Of a stretch of 11,816 bases of DNA, positions 1 through 6,428 are shown one piece after another. The stretch covers positions 1 through 11,816 of the forward strand of contig CAZHAJ010000050.1 in the NCBI GenBank assembly GCA_964530215.1, written 5' to 3'. How positions within the stretch are numbered: position 1 is the stretch's first letter; each line of letters starts with the position of its first letter. A program made the position numbers and the translations under genes. Under the pieces are notes generated by a model. That model was not told where the DNA came from. It worked only from the letters and a program-made list of their open reading frames with translations, and searched no databases. This stretch comes from JAAXTT01 sp964530215 (lineage in GTDB: Bacteria > Bacillota > Desulfotomaculia > Desulfotomaculales > Desulfocucumaceae).

Positions 1-9
1 ATTATAATT

Positions 10-15
10 CTCCTT
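10..15 (-). promoter_or_regulatory. Ribosome binding site of a gene starting just outside the left edge
   Basis: On the minus strand this reads AAGGAG, followed by nine bases (AATTATAAT) to the window edge. That is the normal spacing to a start codon, so a minus-strand gene very probably begins within a base or so beyond position 1. It cannot be identified from this window. From memory of gene order in related Clostridia, greA followed by lysS is a reasonable guess, but nothing here proves it. Confidence 0.7.
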
Positions 16-101
16 GCCTACTGTTATATTCCATTATTGTAACCTATGGACAGTTATATGTTTTATTGGGCATATTATTCAAAAATTTTTTACTTGAGCC
101 A

Positions 102-169
102 GGCAAAAAACCCCAATTACAGCTAAGCACTGCAAGGACATCCCTAGCAGTGCCAAAAGTTTTTTGACC
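102..169 (-). ncRNA. Structured leader or small RNA, two nested inverted repeats, unknown function
   Basis: Two perfect inverted repeats are nested here. The outer pair is an 8-base match (104-111 with 159-166), extended by GG/CC at 102-103 and 168-169 across one bulged base. The inner pair is GCACTGC (127-133) with GCAGTGC (147-153), continued after one mismatch by a 3-bp stem (135-137 with 143-145) closing a 5-base loop. Read on the minus strand, the element lies between the strong promoter at 183-211 and the ribosome site at 10-15, so it would be part of the 5' leader of the gene beyond the left edge. The 3' arm of the outer helix contains a run of six U, so forming that helix would hide the U-run. 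I do not recognise a known riboswitch or T-box: the conserved T-box sequence is absent. It could be a leader element, an independent small RNA, or on the plus strand a weak terminator, since the inner hairpin is followed there by a T-run at 160-165. Confidence 0.45.
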
Positions 170-182
170 AAACCTTCAAAAC

Positions 183-211
183 ATTATAGGAGGGAGGTTT
201 GTTTTTGTCAA
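183..211 (-). promoter_or_regulatory. Consensus sigma-A promoter facing left
   Basis: On the minus strand TTGACA (206-211) and TATAAT (183-188) are both perfect matches to the sigma-A consensus, separated by exactly 17 bp. Transcription would start near position 176 and run leftward through the nested repeats into the gene beyond the edge, giving a leader of about 175 nt. The minus-35 box lies inside a small inverted repeat, GTCAAG (207-212) and CTTGAC (214-219) around one central base, which could be a repressor site or coincidence. No terminator is visible between the end of the upstream gene (260) and this promoter, so the downstream gene may also receive readthrough. Confidence 0.8.
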
Positions 212-259
212 GCCTTGACTTGATCTATAAAATTCTAAGCTAATCAAGAAATATTAAGT

Positions 260-1264
260 TTATATTGGGAAAAATTTATTATTGCTTAAAAACCCTACTG
301 TTTTATACCCATTTTCTTTGGATCGGCAATTTATGTCATCCACATGAGCAACACCGCTACTATGGTAAAATGAATCATTAAAGCATTTTTCGCCCATAGC
401 CGTCAGCATTGTCTCTGCCAAAGAAGGGTTAACGGTTCCCGGCGGAAACCCCGGCAAAGATTTAAAAGCCAAATCCTTTGGAACCTCCACCACTGCACTA
501 TCAATCACAATAACCTGCTGCTCCCATAACGAACGGTCAAGCAAGTTTCCAGCCAACTGACAAATAACCACCTTCTGGGGTAAACTTTGGGCCCGAACCT
601 CAGGGGCACAGGCTAAAAAAACAACTCCACCCAAATGCCAAAACTTATTATCCTGGGTTGTAGATATTTTGACGGACAGACCGGTGTCAAACAATATTTT
701 GTTCGCCAGCTCTTTCAGTTTACCTCTGTGTTTGCCAACCAATATCAGTTTTCTTGTTTCTCTGGCTATAAGCTGGGAGCAAACAGTCCCCATGAGGCTA
801 TCAGCACCGTAAACCACAACAGGAACTTCCCCCATATTGTACCCCAAACTGATTACTGCTTTTCTTGCAACCTCTATGCTTGACAGTAAGGTGAAACTGT
901 CTCCCCTGAGCACCGGAGCATTTGTATACTCACCTATAATTTTATCAGTATTGCAGCTTAGGGAGATATGGGAATCTGTCCCGACAATTTCTACTCCTAA
1001 CCGTTGAGACATCTTTCCCGCTCTTCTAACTTTCCTGTGCACTGATTTTTCTGGCAACATAAATATTTGCCTATCAACCAACGGCAAAGTCAAAATCCAG
1101 CCGACAACGCTTTGGCTGATTGATTGCTTTACTTCACGAACCTTTAATGTGGGGTTAAACTTCATAATTCCCTCAAGCAATTGGGGGGACATGCTTTTGT
1201 TTAAATACTTTCCGTAAAAGTTTGATGCCCTTGAAGGGTTTGTAATATGGGCGAATTTAAGCAC
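260..1264 (-). CDS. Acyl-ACP-reductase-like NAD(P)-binding dehydrogenase, function unknown
   Basis: The 334-residue protein has the length and layout of cyanobacterial long-chain acyl-ACP reductase (AAR) and of the wider group labelled predicted amino acid dehydrogenases (COG5322). The N-terminal part contains a stretch resembling the AAR block before its Rossmann domain (about 55-97). A Rossmann segment follows at about 148-166, with GADSLMG at 153-159 in the place of the usual glycine-rich GATGDIG, then an ILVGKHR strand at 174-180. The C-terminal AETML block (283-287) matches AEAML of AAR. In that alignment, made from memory, the catalytic cysteine of cyanobacterial AAR falls on Ser281, so reduction of acyl thioesters is doubtful. 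No signal peptide or membrane segment is apparent. The start is GTG with GGAAG six bases upstream. It lies 110 bp after dusB and is last in the minus-strand series before a new promoter. Family membership is fairly secure; the substrate is not known. Confidence 0.7.
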   Translation of the reverse strand: MLKFAHITNPSRASNFYGKYLNKSMSPQLLEGIMKFNPTLKVREVKQSISQSVVGWILTLPLVDRQIFMLPEKSVHRKVRRAGKMSQRLGVEIVGTDSHISLSCNTDKIIGEYTNAPVLRGDSFTLLSSIEVARKAVISLGYNMGEVPVVVYGADSLMGTVCSQLIARETRKLILVGKHRGKLKELANKILFDTGLSVKISTTQDNKFWHLGGVVFLACAPEVRAQSLPQKVVICQLAGNLLDRSLWEQQVIVIDSAVVEVPKDLAFKSLPGFPPGTVNPSLAETMLTAMGEKCFNDSFYHSSGVAHVDDINCRSKENGYKTVGFLSNNKFFPI

Positions 1265-1331
1265 ACTATTCTTCCTTATTTTTTTCTTGATAGCCTAACC
1301 GTTACAAAAATTCTATTCCTGCAGTGTTCCT

Positions 1332-1361
1332 TTTATACCCTATTCAATATCGCATGGGCAA
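1332..1361 (-). promoter_or_regulatory. Possible weak promoter before the reductase-like gene
   Basis: The 110-bp gap between dusB and the reductase-like gene contains, on the minus strand, TTGCCC (1356-1361), an 18-bp spacer and TATAAA (1332-1337). The minus-35 match is poor (three of six). The gap is also wider than most others in the series, which is the main reason to suspect a separate start. No terminator-like hairpin with a U-run was found in the gap. Confidence 0.2.
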
Positions 1362-1374
1362 AATCTCAAAATTC

Positions 1375-2346
1375 TTACCCTGCTGCTGACTTTACTAATA
1401 CCGTTTTCAGTATATCTGCCATTTCCTCTTTACTTCCGGCATAGTTTAACACCTGCCTTAACCTGGCAGCCTTGGGAAGCCCTTTTAAATACCAAGCCGC
1501 ATGTTTCCTCATTTCTCTAACCCCTATATGTTCCCCCTTATATTGGGTAAGCAATTCCAGATGGCGGAGAGCCGTATTTACCCGTTCCTCAGGATTGGGA
1601 AGGGGCAGAATCACATTGGTCTCAAGATAATGAATAATCCTCTTAAAAATCCAAGGATTTCCCATAGCAGCCCTACCCACCATCACACCATCACAGCCTG
1701 TTTCTTCCAGCATCCTTTTTGCATCTTCCGGTTTTGTTATATCTCCATTGCCTATAACAGGAACAGAAACAGCTTTTTTAACTTGACTAATAATATCCCA
1801 CCGAGCCTTGCCACTGTAAAATTGCTCCCTGGTTCGGCCATGCACTGCTATAGCAGAAACCCCCGCATTTTCCAACATTACAGCCATTTCCACAGCATTT
1901 ATATGATCTTCATCCCAACCCATTCTGATTTTTACTGTGACTGGTATATTAACTGTTGTAACAACCGCTTTAACGATATCCAATGCCAACTTGGGGTTTT
2001 TCATCAATGCCGCCCCTTCTCCGTTTTTAACAATTTTAGGAGTAGGACACCCCATATTAATATCGATTATTTCAGGGCTTTTTTTAGCCACCAGAGCTGC
2101 TGCTTGTTCCATATAATGTGGGTCGCTTCCAAAAATTTGTACCGACACAGGTCCTTTTTCATTATTTATATTCAAGATTATATCGGTTTTTGAATTTCCA
2201 TAAATTAAAGCCTGGTCACTTACCATTTCGGTATAGACCAGGCCGCATCCGGCTTCCTTGGCAAGTATGCGAAAAGCCCTGTCAGTTACCCCTGCCATGG
2301 GCGCAGAGATCACCGGATTGTCCAATTTAACATCGGCTATTCTCAT
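1375..2346 (-). CDS. dusB: tRNA-dihydrouridine synthase
   Basis: This is an FMN-dependent enzyme that reduces specific uridines in tRNA to dihydrouridine using NADPH, acting in the cytoplasm. The 323-residue sequence is full length. It shows the FMN/TIM-barrel start APMAGVTD (15-22), the catalytic cysteine C100 in NMGCP, KIR at 139-141, HGRT at 169-172, and the FMN-phosphate motifs GNGDI (199-203) and GRAAMGNPW (224-232). A helical C-terminal tRNA-binding part follows. The ATG start is preceded by GAGG lying inside the last codons of coaX, and only 6 bp separate the coaX stop from this start, so translation is probably coupled. DusB is the usual Firmicutes type; the exact uridine position modified cannot be read from sequence. 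Confidence 0.95.
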   Translation of the reverse strand: MRIADVKLDNPVISAPMAGVTDRAFRILAKEAGCGLVYTEMVSDQALIYGNSKTDIILNINNEKGPVSVQIFGSDPHYMEQAAALVAKKSPEIIDINMGCPTPKIVKNGEGAALMKNPKLALDIVKAVVTTVNIPVTVKIRMGWDEDHINAVEMAVMLENAGVSAIAVHGRTREQFYSGKARWDIISQVKKAVSVPVIGNGDITKPEDAKRMLEETGCDGVMVGRAAMGNPWIFKRIIHYLETNVILPLPNPEERVNTALRHLELLTQYKGEHIGVREMRKHAAWYLKGLPKAARLRQVLNYAGSKEEMADILKTVLVKSAAG

Positions 2347-2352
2347 ATATTG

Positions 2353-3120
2353 CTATCCTCGGTTCTTTTCATATATTATTTGAAGACCCGTCAGGGTTAA
2401 CAATGTATCCACTTTATCGATTACTTTAACTTCTTGCGCCAACAAACCTGCCATATCCCCTGTTGCCAATACCATGGGGTTGCCGGGCAGCTCCTTTTTC
2501 ATACGAGTTACTATGGCCTCCACCTGTCCGGCAAAACCATAAATTATACCTGACTGCATACTGTTTACCGTATTTTTCCCGATTACATGCGGGGGTTTGA
2601 CAAGCTCAACTCTGGGAAGTTTTGCTGCTCTAACAAAAAGTGCTTCAGTGGATATTCCGATGCCCGGTGCAATTGCTCCCCCCAAATACTCACCTTCCGC
2701 TGTAACTGCACAAAAAGTTGTGGCGGTGCCAAAATCAACAATAATCAAGGGGCCTCCATATAACTGATATCCTGCAACAGCATTTACAATGCGGTCTGCC
2801 CCCACCTCTCTGGGATTTTCAAATTTTATCTTAATACCTGTTTTAATTCCGGCTCCAATCACTAACGGCGGAAAACCAAAATATTTTTTTGACATAATAT
2901 CCAAAGCAAGCATTAAAGGAGGTACCACTGAAGATATAATAATTCCTTCAAACATCTGAAAAGAAAGATTAGAATCTTCAAACAAAGACCTTAATAGCAC
3001 TGCGTACTCGTCTGCTGTACGCTCAGCAGATGTGGATATTCTCCAGTGATCCACCAGTTCTTTTTCTTTATATGCCCCGATAATAATATTTGTATTCCCA
3101 ACATCAAAAGCCAATAACAT
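2353..3120 (-). CDS. coaX: Type III pantothenate kinase
   Basis: It phosphorylates pantothenate to 4'-phosphopantothenate, the first step from pantothenate to CoA. Type III enzymes are not feedback-inhibited by CoA and need a monovalent cation. The 255 residues carry the ASKHA-fold signatures of the family: DVGNTN at 6-11 (phosphate 1), GADR at 107-110 with the catalytic aspartate, DFGTATT at 129-135 (phosphate 2) and GGAIAPG at 147-153. Length is typical. The ATG start has GAGG just upstream, which may be masked by an alternative hairpin (see the leader at 3123-3158). It uses the product of panC, which lies at the far right of the same gene series. The 80-bp gap to bioN may hold a weak promoter, but the gene could equally be read with the biotin genes. 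Confidence 0.95.
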   Translation of the reverse strand: MLLAFDVGNTNIIIGAYKEKELVDHWRISTSAERTADEYAVLLRSLFEDSNLSFQMFEGIIISSVVPPLMLALDIMSKKYFGFPPLVIGAGIKTGIKIKFENPREVGADRIVNAVAGYQLYGGPLIIVDFGTATTFCAVTAEGEYLGGAIAPGIGISTEALFVRAAKLPRVELVKPPHVIGKNTVNSMQSGIIYGFAGQVEAIVTRMKKELPGNPMVLATGDMAGLLAQEVKVIDKVDTLLTLTGLQIIYEKNRG

Positions 3121-3122
3121 AT

Positions 3123-3158
3123 AGCCTCATCCTTCCTCTGACATTTTAACAGAGGCTT
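3123..3158 (-). promoter_or_regulatory. Alternative hairpins over the coaX ribosome binding site
   Basis: On the minus strand the segment at 3158-3151 can pair in two exclusive ways. CCTCTG (3150-3155 read on the minus strand) pairs with CAGAGG (3135-3140), a 6-bp stem with a 9-base loop that leaves the coaX ribosome site free. AGCCTC (3153-3158) pairs with GAGGCT (3123-3128), a 6-bp stem that covers the GAGG just before the coaX ATG. The arms share bases 3153-3155. Both pairings are seen in the sequence; a switching role is inference. A competing weak promoter reading (TTGCGG, 17 bp, TAAAAT) would start transcription inside the element and remove the 5' arm. Confidence 0.3.
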
Positions 3159-3200
3159 TAAGTGACCGCAACTGTTACTCTGCTAAAACTCTCGGAGCTT

Positions 3201-3968
3201 CTAACCGAAGACAATTTGACAGGTGATCATGCCCAAAGAAACAAGAAGGGAAAAAAGTAATATAGACCAATCCAATGCTTGTGCACAAAAAACCCCTTGG
3301 GTACGGCTTTCTGAATAACAACGAGACTCCATTGCCATTATCAATTCGTCTGCCCGATCAAAAGTTTGTAGCAAAAGGGGTAAAACCAGATATCTCACCC
3401 GCCTAACAGGGTTCTTGCCGGAATCAATGCAGCGGGCTTTCTGTGCATCCAGCATTTCGGATGCCTGTTCAAATATTAAAGGTATTAAAGAAAAGGTGAG
3501 ATTCATCATGGTAGCCACCCTAGTTTCCGGAATAAAGGGGATTGGTCTTAAAAACCACTCAACTCCATTTCTCAGTGAACCAAGGGAAGTTGTTCCCGTT
3601 AAAATAACACACAAAAAAATGATTAGCAGTAGCCTCCCGGCAAATATAAATCCGGATAGAATACCCTCCTTAGTAATCCAGGGAAATATCTCTAAACCGA
3701 TACCAGGTATACTTACGGAGTGCACAGCCATAACAGCAAAGATTAAAAAAGCAAATAATCTTAATTCACTAAGCAGTCTGATTAGCGGCAGCTTAGATAA
3801 TATCATGGCCAATGATATTATCGCCAATAAAATGCCAAATTGCACTGCTGAAACGGCAAAACCAATGGTAATACTGAATAAAACCATGCATATCAACTTA
3901 ATCCTAACATCCATTTCATGCAGCACAGAATTTCGATGCAAATAATTAAATACTGTTAAGTGAGCCAT
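3201..3968 (-). CDS. bioN: ECF transporter transmembrane (T) component, biotin type
   Basis: This is the EcfT/CbiQ-family integral membrane protein that couples ATP hydrolysis by the ATPase subunit to the substrate-binding protein BioY. The 255 residues contain several hydrophobic spans (about 25-60, 68-90, 105-127, 152-167 and 234-254) around a cytoplasmic region with the two coupling motifs. Those motifs are usually Ala-Arg-Gly; here they read ARC (178-180) and SRC (215-217), keeping the arginine but not the glycine. The ATG lies inside the 3' end of the ATPase gene with a 13-bp overlap, which points to translational coupling and a fixed subunit ratio. The gene order bioY-ATPase-T component downstream of a BirA operator supports biotin as substrate. 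Without that context it could serve as a shared T component. Confidence 0.88.
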   Translation of the reverse strand: MAHLTVFNYLHRNSVLHEMDVRIKLICMVLFSITIGFAVSAVQFGILLAIISLAMILSKLPLIRLLSELRLFAFLIFAVMAVHSVSIPGIGLEIFPWITKEGILSGFIFAGRLLLIIFLCVILTGTTSLGSLRNGVEWFLRPIPFIPETRVATMMNLTFSLIPLIFEQASEMLDAQKARCIDSGKNPVRRVRYLVLPLLLQTFDRADELIMAMESRCYSESRTQGVFCAQALDWSILLFSLLVSLGMITCQIVFG

Positions 3969-4705
3969 GTCATTGTCTCAACCCCTTGCCCACAAGCTCT
4001 TGGCTTACGAATGCCGTACTGCTCCACCTTACTTATTAATTCCCCAGGCAAACCATCCATAACAATACTGCCTTTGTCCATAACAATTAGTCTGTCAGCA
4101 TGAGCCAGTACCTTATCTAATTCATGGGTAATTAAAATAAGGGTGTGTCCCCTTTGATGCAAGTTAATCAACTGCTTAAGCACTTGAATAACCCCCGGAT
4201 AATCAAGGCCGGTAAAAGGCTCATCAAAAATAATCACCTTTGGCATCATGGCTAAAACTCCTGCCACTGCAAGCTTTCGCTTCTGCCCTCCGGATAACAG
4301 CTGAGGCCTCTGTCGGGAGATATCTGCCAAGCCCACTGTTTCCAGGGCATTTTGCACGGTTTTTCTTACTTCGTCAGGTGGCATTTTTAAGTTTTCTGGA
4401 CCAAAGGCAACATCTTCAGCCACTGTTTGCCCAACAATCTGACTGTCTGAGTTTTGGAATATCAAACCAATTTGGGAACGAGCCCTCACAATATCTTTTG
4501 TTAAGTCCTCTCCGAACAAAAGTACTGTGCCTTGGGTTGGCTTCAGTAAACCATTTAAATGTCTGGCTAAAACAGTTTTACCCGAACCGTTGGAACCTGC
4601 TATCACAACAAATTCACCCTGTTTTATAGAGAGATTAATATTCTTAATAGCTATGGTTCCGTCAGGAAATTTTTGGGTCAGGTTTTTGGTTTCTATTATA
4701 AACAT
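3956..4705 (-). CDS. bioM: ECF transporter ATP-binding protein, biotin type
   Basis: This is the ABC ATPase that powers biotin import with BioN and BioY at the inner face of the membrane. From the ATG at 4705 it is 249 residues, normal for an ECF A component. Visible motifs are Walker A GSNGSGKT (37-44), Q-loop Q84, signature LSGGQKRKLAVAG (137-149), Walker B VIIFDE (157-162) and the switch histidine H194 in ITHELD. The open frame can be extended to a TTG at 4717, directly after the bioY stop, but GAGG six bases before the ATG supports the shorter form. Only 12 bp separate the bioY stop from this ATG, and its 3' end overlaps bioN by 13 bp. A single ATPase gene suggests a homodimer or an unusual arrangement compared with shared EcfA/EcfA' systems. 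Confidence 0.9.
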   Translation of the reverse strand: MFIIETKNLTQKFPDGTIAIKNINLSIKQGEFVVIAGSNGSGKTVLARHLNGLLKPTQGTVLLFGEDLTKDIVRARSQIGLIFQNSDSQIVGQTVAEDVAFGPENLKMPPDEVRKTVQNALETVGLADISRQRPQLLSGGQKRKLAVAGVLAMMPKVIIFDEPFTGLDYPGVIQVLKQLINLHQRGHTLILITHELDKVLAHADRLIVMDKGSIVMDGLPGELISKVEQYGIRKPRACGQGVETMTWLT

Positions 4706-4717
4706 GCTTGACCTCAA

Positions 4718-5269
4718 TTAATATGTTAAATATCTATTTAGTCGGGGACGAAGCATACGAATTAATCCCAATGCCACAGCAGACTTAATTAATATACCGG
4801 GGAGAAATGGCACCAGTCCCAAAGCCAGTGCCTTTCCCCAAGTCAATCCCAGCACCAGCTTAAGCCACGGTATTCCAACGGAGTAAATAATAACATTACC
4901 TATAAAGAGGGCAATAATATCCTTATATAATCTTGCTTTGCCCCTTCCGGCTATTAGGCCCACTACAAAAGCACAAATTGTAAAGCCAATAAGAAAGCCT
5001 CCTGTGGGACCAAAAAGTACTGCTAAACCTGCCTTGCCTCCTGCAAAAACAGGGAGACCAACCGCACCCAATAATAGCACCAGTAGCACACTGGCAATGC
5101 CCCACGCAGGACCTAAGAAAAATCCGGACAGCACAACAAAGAAGTCAGACAGTACAATGGGTACCGGACTTAAGGGGATCGGAAAACTTAAATAGCCTCC
5201 GATGATTATTAAAGCAGCAAACAAAGAAGCATAAACCGTCATTCTAAGACTTTCCCCTTGTTGCGTCAT
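4718..5269 (-). CDS. bioY: Biotin transporter substrate-binding protein BioY
   Basis: BioY is the membrane-embedded S component that binds biotin for ECF import. The 183 residues show about six hydrophobic helices and the family motif AGGKAGLAVLFGPTGG around 76-91, followed by the second conserved block FLPG at 155-158. In the BioY sequences I recall, that block reads PGD followed by LIK or similar; here the aspartate is replaced by Ile159, although the lysine is kept (Lys162). The ATG has AAGGAG 10 bases upstream and GGTGG closer. The gene follows birA by 66 bp and is followed directly by its ATPase and T component, so the three form one transporter. Expression is likely repressed by BirA-biotinyl-AMP through the operator before birA, if birA and bioY share a transcript. 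Confidence 0.93.
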   Translation of the reverse strand: MTQQGESLRMTVYASLFAALIIIGGYLSFPIPLSPVPIVLSDFFVVLSGFFLGPAWGIASVLLVLLLGAVGLPVFAGGKAGLAVLFGPTGGFLIGFTICAFVVGLIAGRGKARLYKDIIALFIGNVIIYSVGIPWLKLVLGLTWGKALALGLVPFLPGILIKSAVALGLIRMLRPRLNRYLTY

Positions 5270-5335
5270 TTTCCACCATCTCCTTGTTTTTATTTATGCA
5301 AGCTCTATTTAGATTGTTTTCTGCCAAATGCTATA

Positions 5336-6331
5336 TTAATTTTCTCTTAAGGTAACCTCTCCGGAAACAAAGCGCTGCAGTTCTCCGTTGTTTAAACGAA
5401 GGATCAAAGCACCTTCGTCATCAACATCTTCAAACCAGCCTTCCCACACTTTATCTGCAGTACTAATCTTCACTGGAGATTTAAGACTTGGGCATCTCTT
5501 TTTCCACTCCTCTAAAACAGGCTTAAAGCCATAGTCCAGCCATAGTTGATAATAATATTCAAAATCTAAAAGCAGCTGCCTTAGCAGCTTTAACCTAGAG
5601 ATTTTGTTCTTTTTAACCGAACTCAATGAAGCAGTGGTCTCCCTTAATTCAAAGGGAAAGTCCATTGAATCTGAGTTGATATTAATTCCGATACCCACCA
5701 ATAAATAATTAATTTTATCCATCTCAGCATTCATTTCGGTTAATATGCCGCACACTTTTTTACCTTCATGCAAAAGATCGTTAGGCCATTTAATATCCAA
5801 GGAAACATCGGCAATCTTTTCAACAGCCTCAGCCACCGCCACTGCAGTCAGCATGGTTACCGGTGAAGCTTCACCGGGTACAATTTCCGGACGCAGCACC
5901 AATGTACACCAAATACCGGTACCCTTAGGGGAAAACCAGCTCCGACCAAGCCTTCCCTTACCTTTTGTCTGCTCATCAGCCATCACTACCGTGCCGTGAA
6001 GGGCCCCTTCCGAAGCCAGTTTCCGTGCCTGCACATTGGTGGATTGAATACTGTCAAAATAAAAGATATCTTTACCGATGGTATCTGTAAGCAAACCATT
6101 TTTAATTTCCTGAACATACATGCGGTCAGGAATCTCAGTTAAACGATAACCGGACCGAGGAATTGCCTCTATGACGTAGCCCTCTTCCCTTAAAGCAGCC
6201 ACATGTTTCCATACAGCCGTCCTAGATATTCCGATTTTTCTGCATATTTCCTCACCGGATATAAACTCCGGCTGATGCAACCTTAATAGTTCTAAGGTTT
6301 TTATTTTTAAATTTTCACCTGCTTTAACCAT
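5336..6331 (-). CDS. birA: Bifunctional biotin-protein ligase / biotin operon repressor BirA
   Basis: BirA makes biotinyl-5'-AMP, transfers biotin to a lysine of carboxylase carrier domains, and when carrying biotinyl-AMP represses biotin genes. From the ATG at 6331 the protein is 331 residues. It has a winged-helix N-terminus with a helix-turn-helix (about 26-48), so it is the DNA-binding type. The catalytic domain has STN (97-99), GKGRLG (124-129), KWPND (181-185), GKKVCGILTE (190-199) and a small C-terminal domain. A GTG at 6343 would add four residues, but it is part of the GGGGTG that serves as ribosome site nine bases before the ATG, so the ATG is preferred. A perfect BirA-type operator lies about 20-55 bp upstream. 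birA therefore probably controls itself together with the bioY-bioM-bioN genes behind it. Confidence 0.94.
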   Translation of the reverse strand: MVKAGENLKIKTLELLRLHQPEFISGEEICRKIGISRTAVWKHVAALREEGYVIEAIPRSGYRLTEIPDRMYVQEIKNGLLTDTIGKDIFYFDSIQSTNVQARKLASEGALHGTVVMADEQTKGKGRLGRSWFSPKGTGIWCTLVLRPEIVPGEASPVTMLTAVAVAEAVEKIADVSLDIKWPNDLLHEGKKVCGILTEMNAEMDKINYLLVGIGININSDSMDFPFELRETTASLSSVKKNKISRLKLLRQLLLDFEYYYQLWLDYGFKPVLEEWKKRCPSLKSPVKISTADKVWEGWFEDVDDEGALILRLNNGELQRFVSGEVTLREN

Positions 6332-6350
6332 AAGACAAAACACCCCAAAA

Positions 6351-6386
6351 ATATGTTAACCATACAATGACTATAGGTTAACATAT
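6351..6386 (-). promoter_or_regulatory. BirA (biotin) operator upstream of birA
   Basis: ATATGTTAACC (6351-6361) and GGTTAACATAT (6376-6386) form a perfect 11-bp inverted repeat with a 14-bp spacer. This matches the Firmicutes biotin operator, with GTTAACC / GGTTAAC cores about 14-16 bp apart. On the minus strand TATAGT (6370-6375), a possible minus-10 box, lies in the spacer, so bound BirA would block the promoter; no good minus-35 box was found at the right distance. The site is immediately upstream of a birA gene that has a DNA-binding domain and of the biotin transporter genes. Confidence 0.88.
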
Positions 6387-6410
6387 TTTAGACAAAAAAA
6401 CATCTAAAAT
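6385..6410. repeat. AT-rich 8-bp inverted repeat beside the biotin operator
   Basis: ATTTTAGA (6385-6392) and TCTAAAAT (6403-6410) form a perfect inverted repeat with a 10-base A-rich centre. It overlaps the end of the BirA operator by two bases and lies just after the nadC stop. It has only one GC pair per arm and, on the minus strand, its T-run is in the loop rather than after the stem, so it is a poor terminator for nadC. It may be a second regulatory site or chance. Confidence 0.35.
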
Positions 6411-6428
6411 GAAATAATGCCTGTTCAA

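Noticed and set aside
127..166. Rho-independent terminator on the plus strand
   Set aside because: The inner hairpin is followed by CCAAAAG before the T-run, so the T-run is not adjacent to the stem. No plus-strand gene ends here. It is better explained as part of the minus-strand leader.
1501..2193. A 230-codon plus-strand open frame opposite dusB
   Set aside because: It is fully antisense to dusB, which has all family motifs. Its product is rich in His, Phe, Cys and Asn without any domain pattern, so it is a shadow frame.
3415..3945. A 176-codon plus-strand open frame opposite bioN
   Set aside because: It is antisense to the clear EcfT-family gene and has no recognisable domain or ribosome site.
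4706..4717. TTG start of bioM directly after the bioY stop
   Set aside because: The TTG overlaps the GAGG that serves the ATG at 4705, and the four added residues are outside the family pattern.
6332..6343. GTG start of birA four codons upstream
   Set aside because: The GTG is part of the GGGGTG ribosome site that is well placed for the ATG at 6331.
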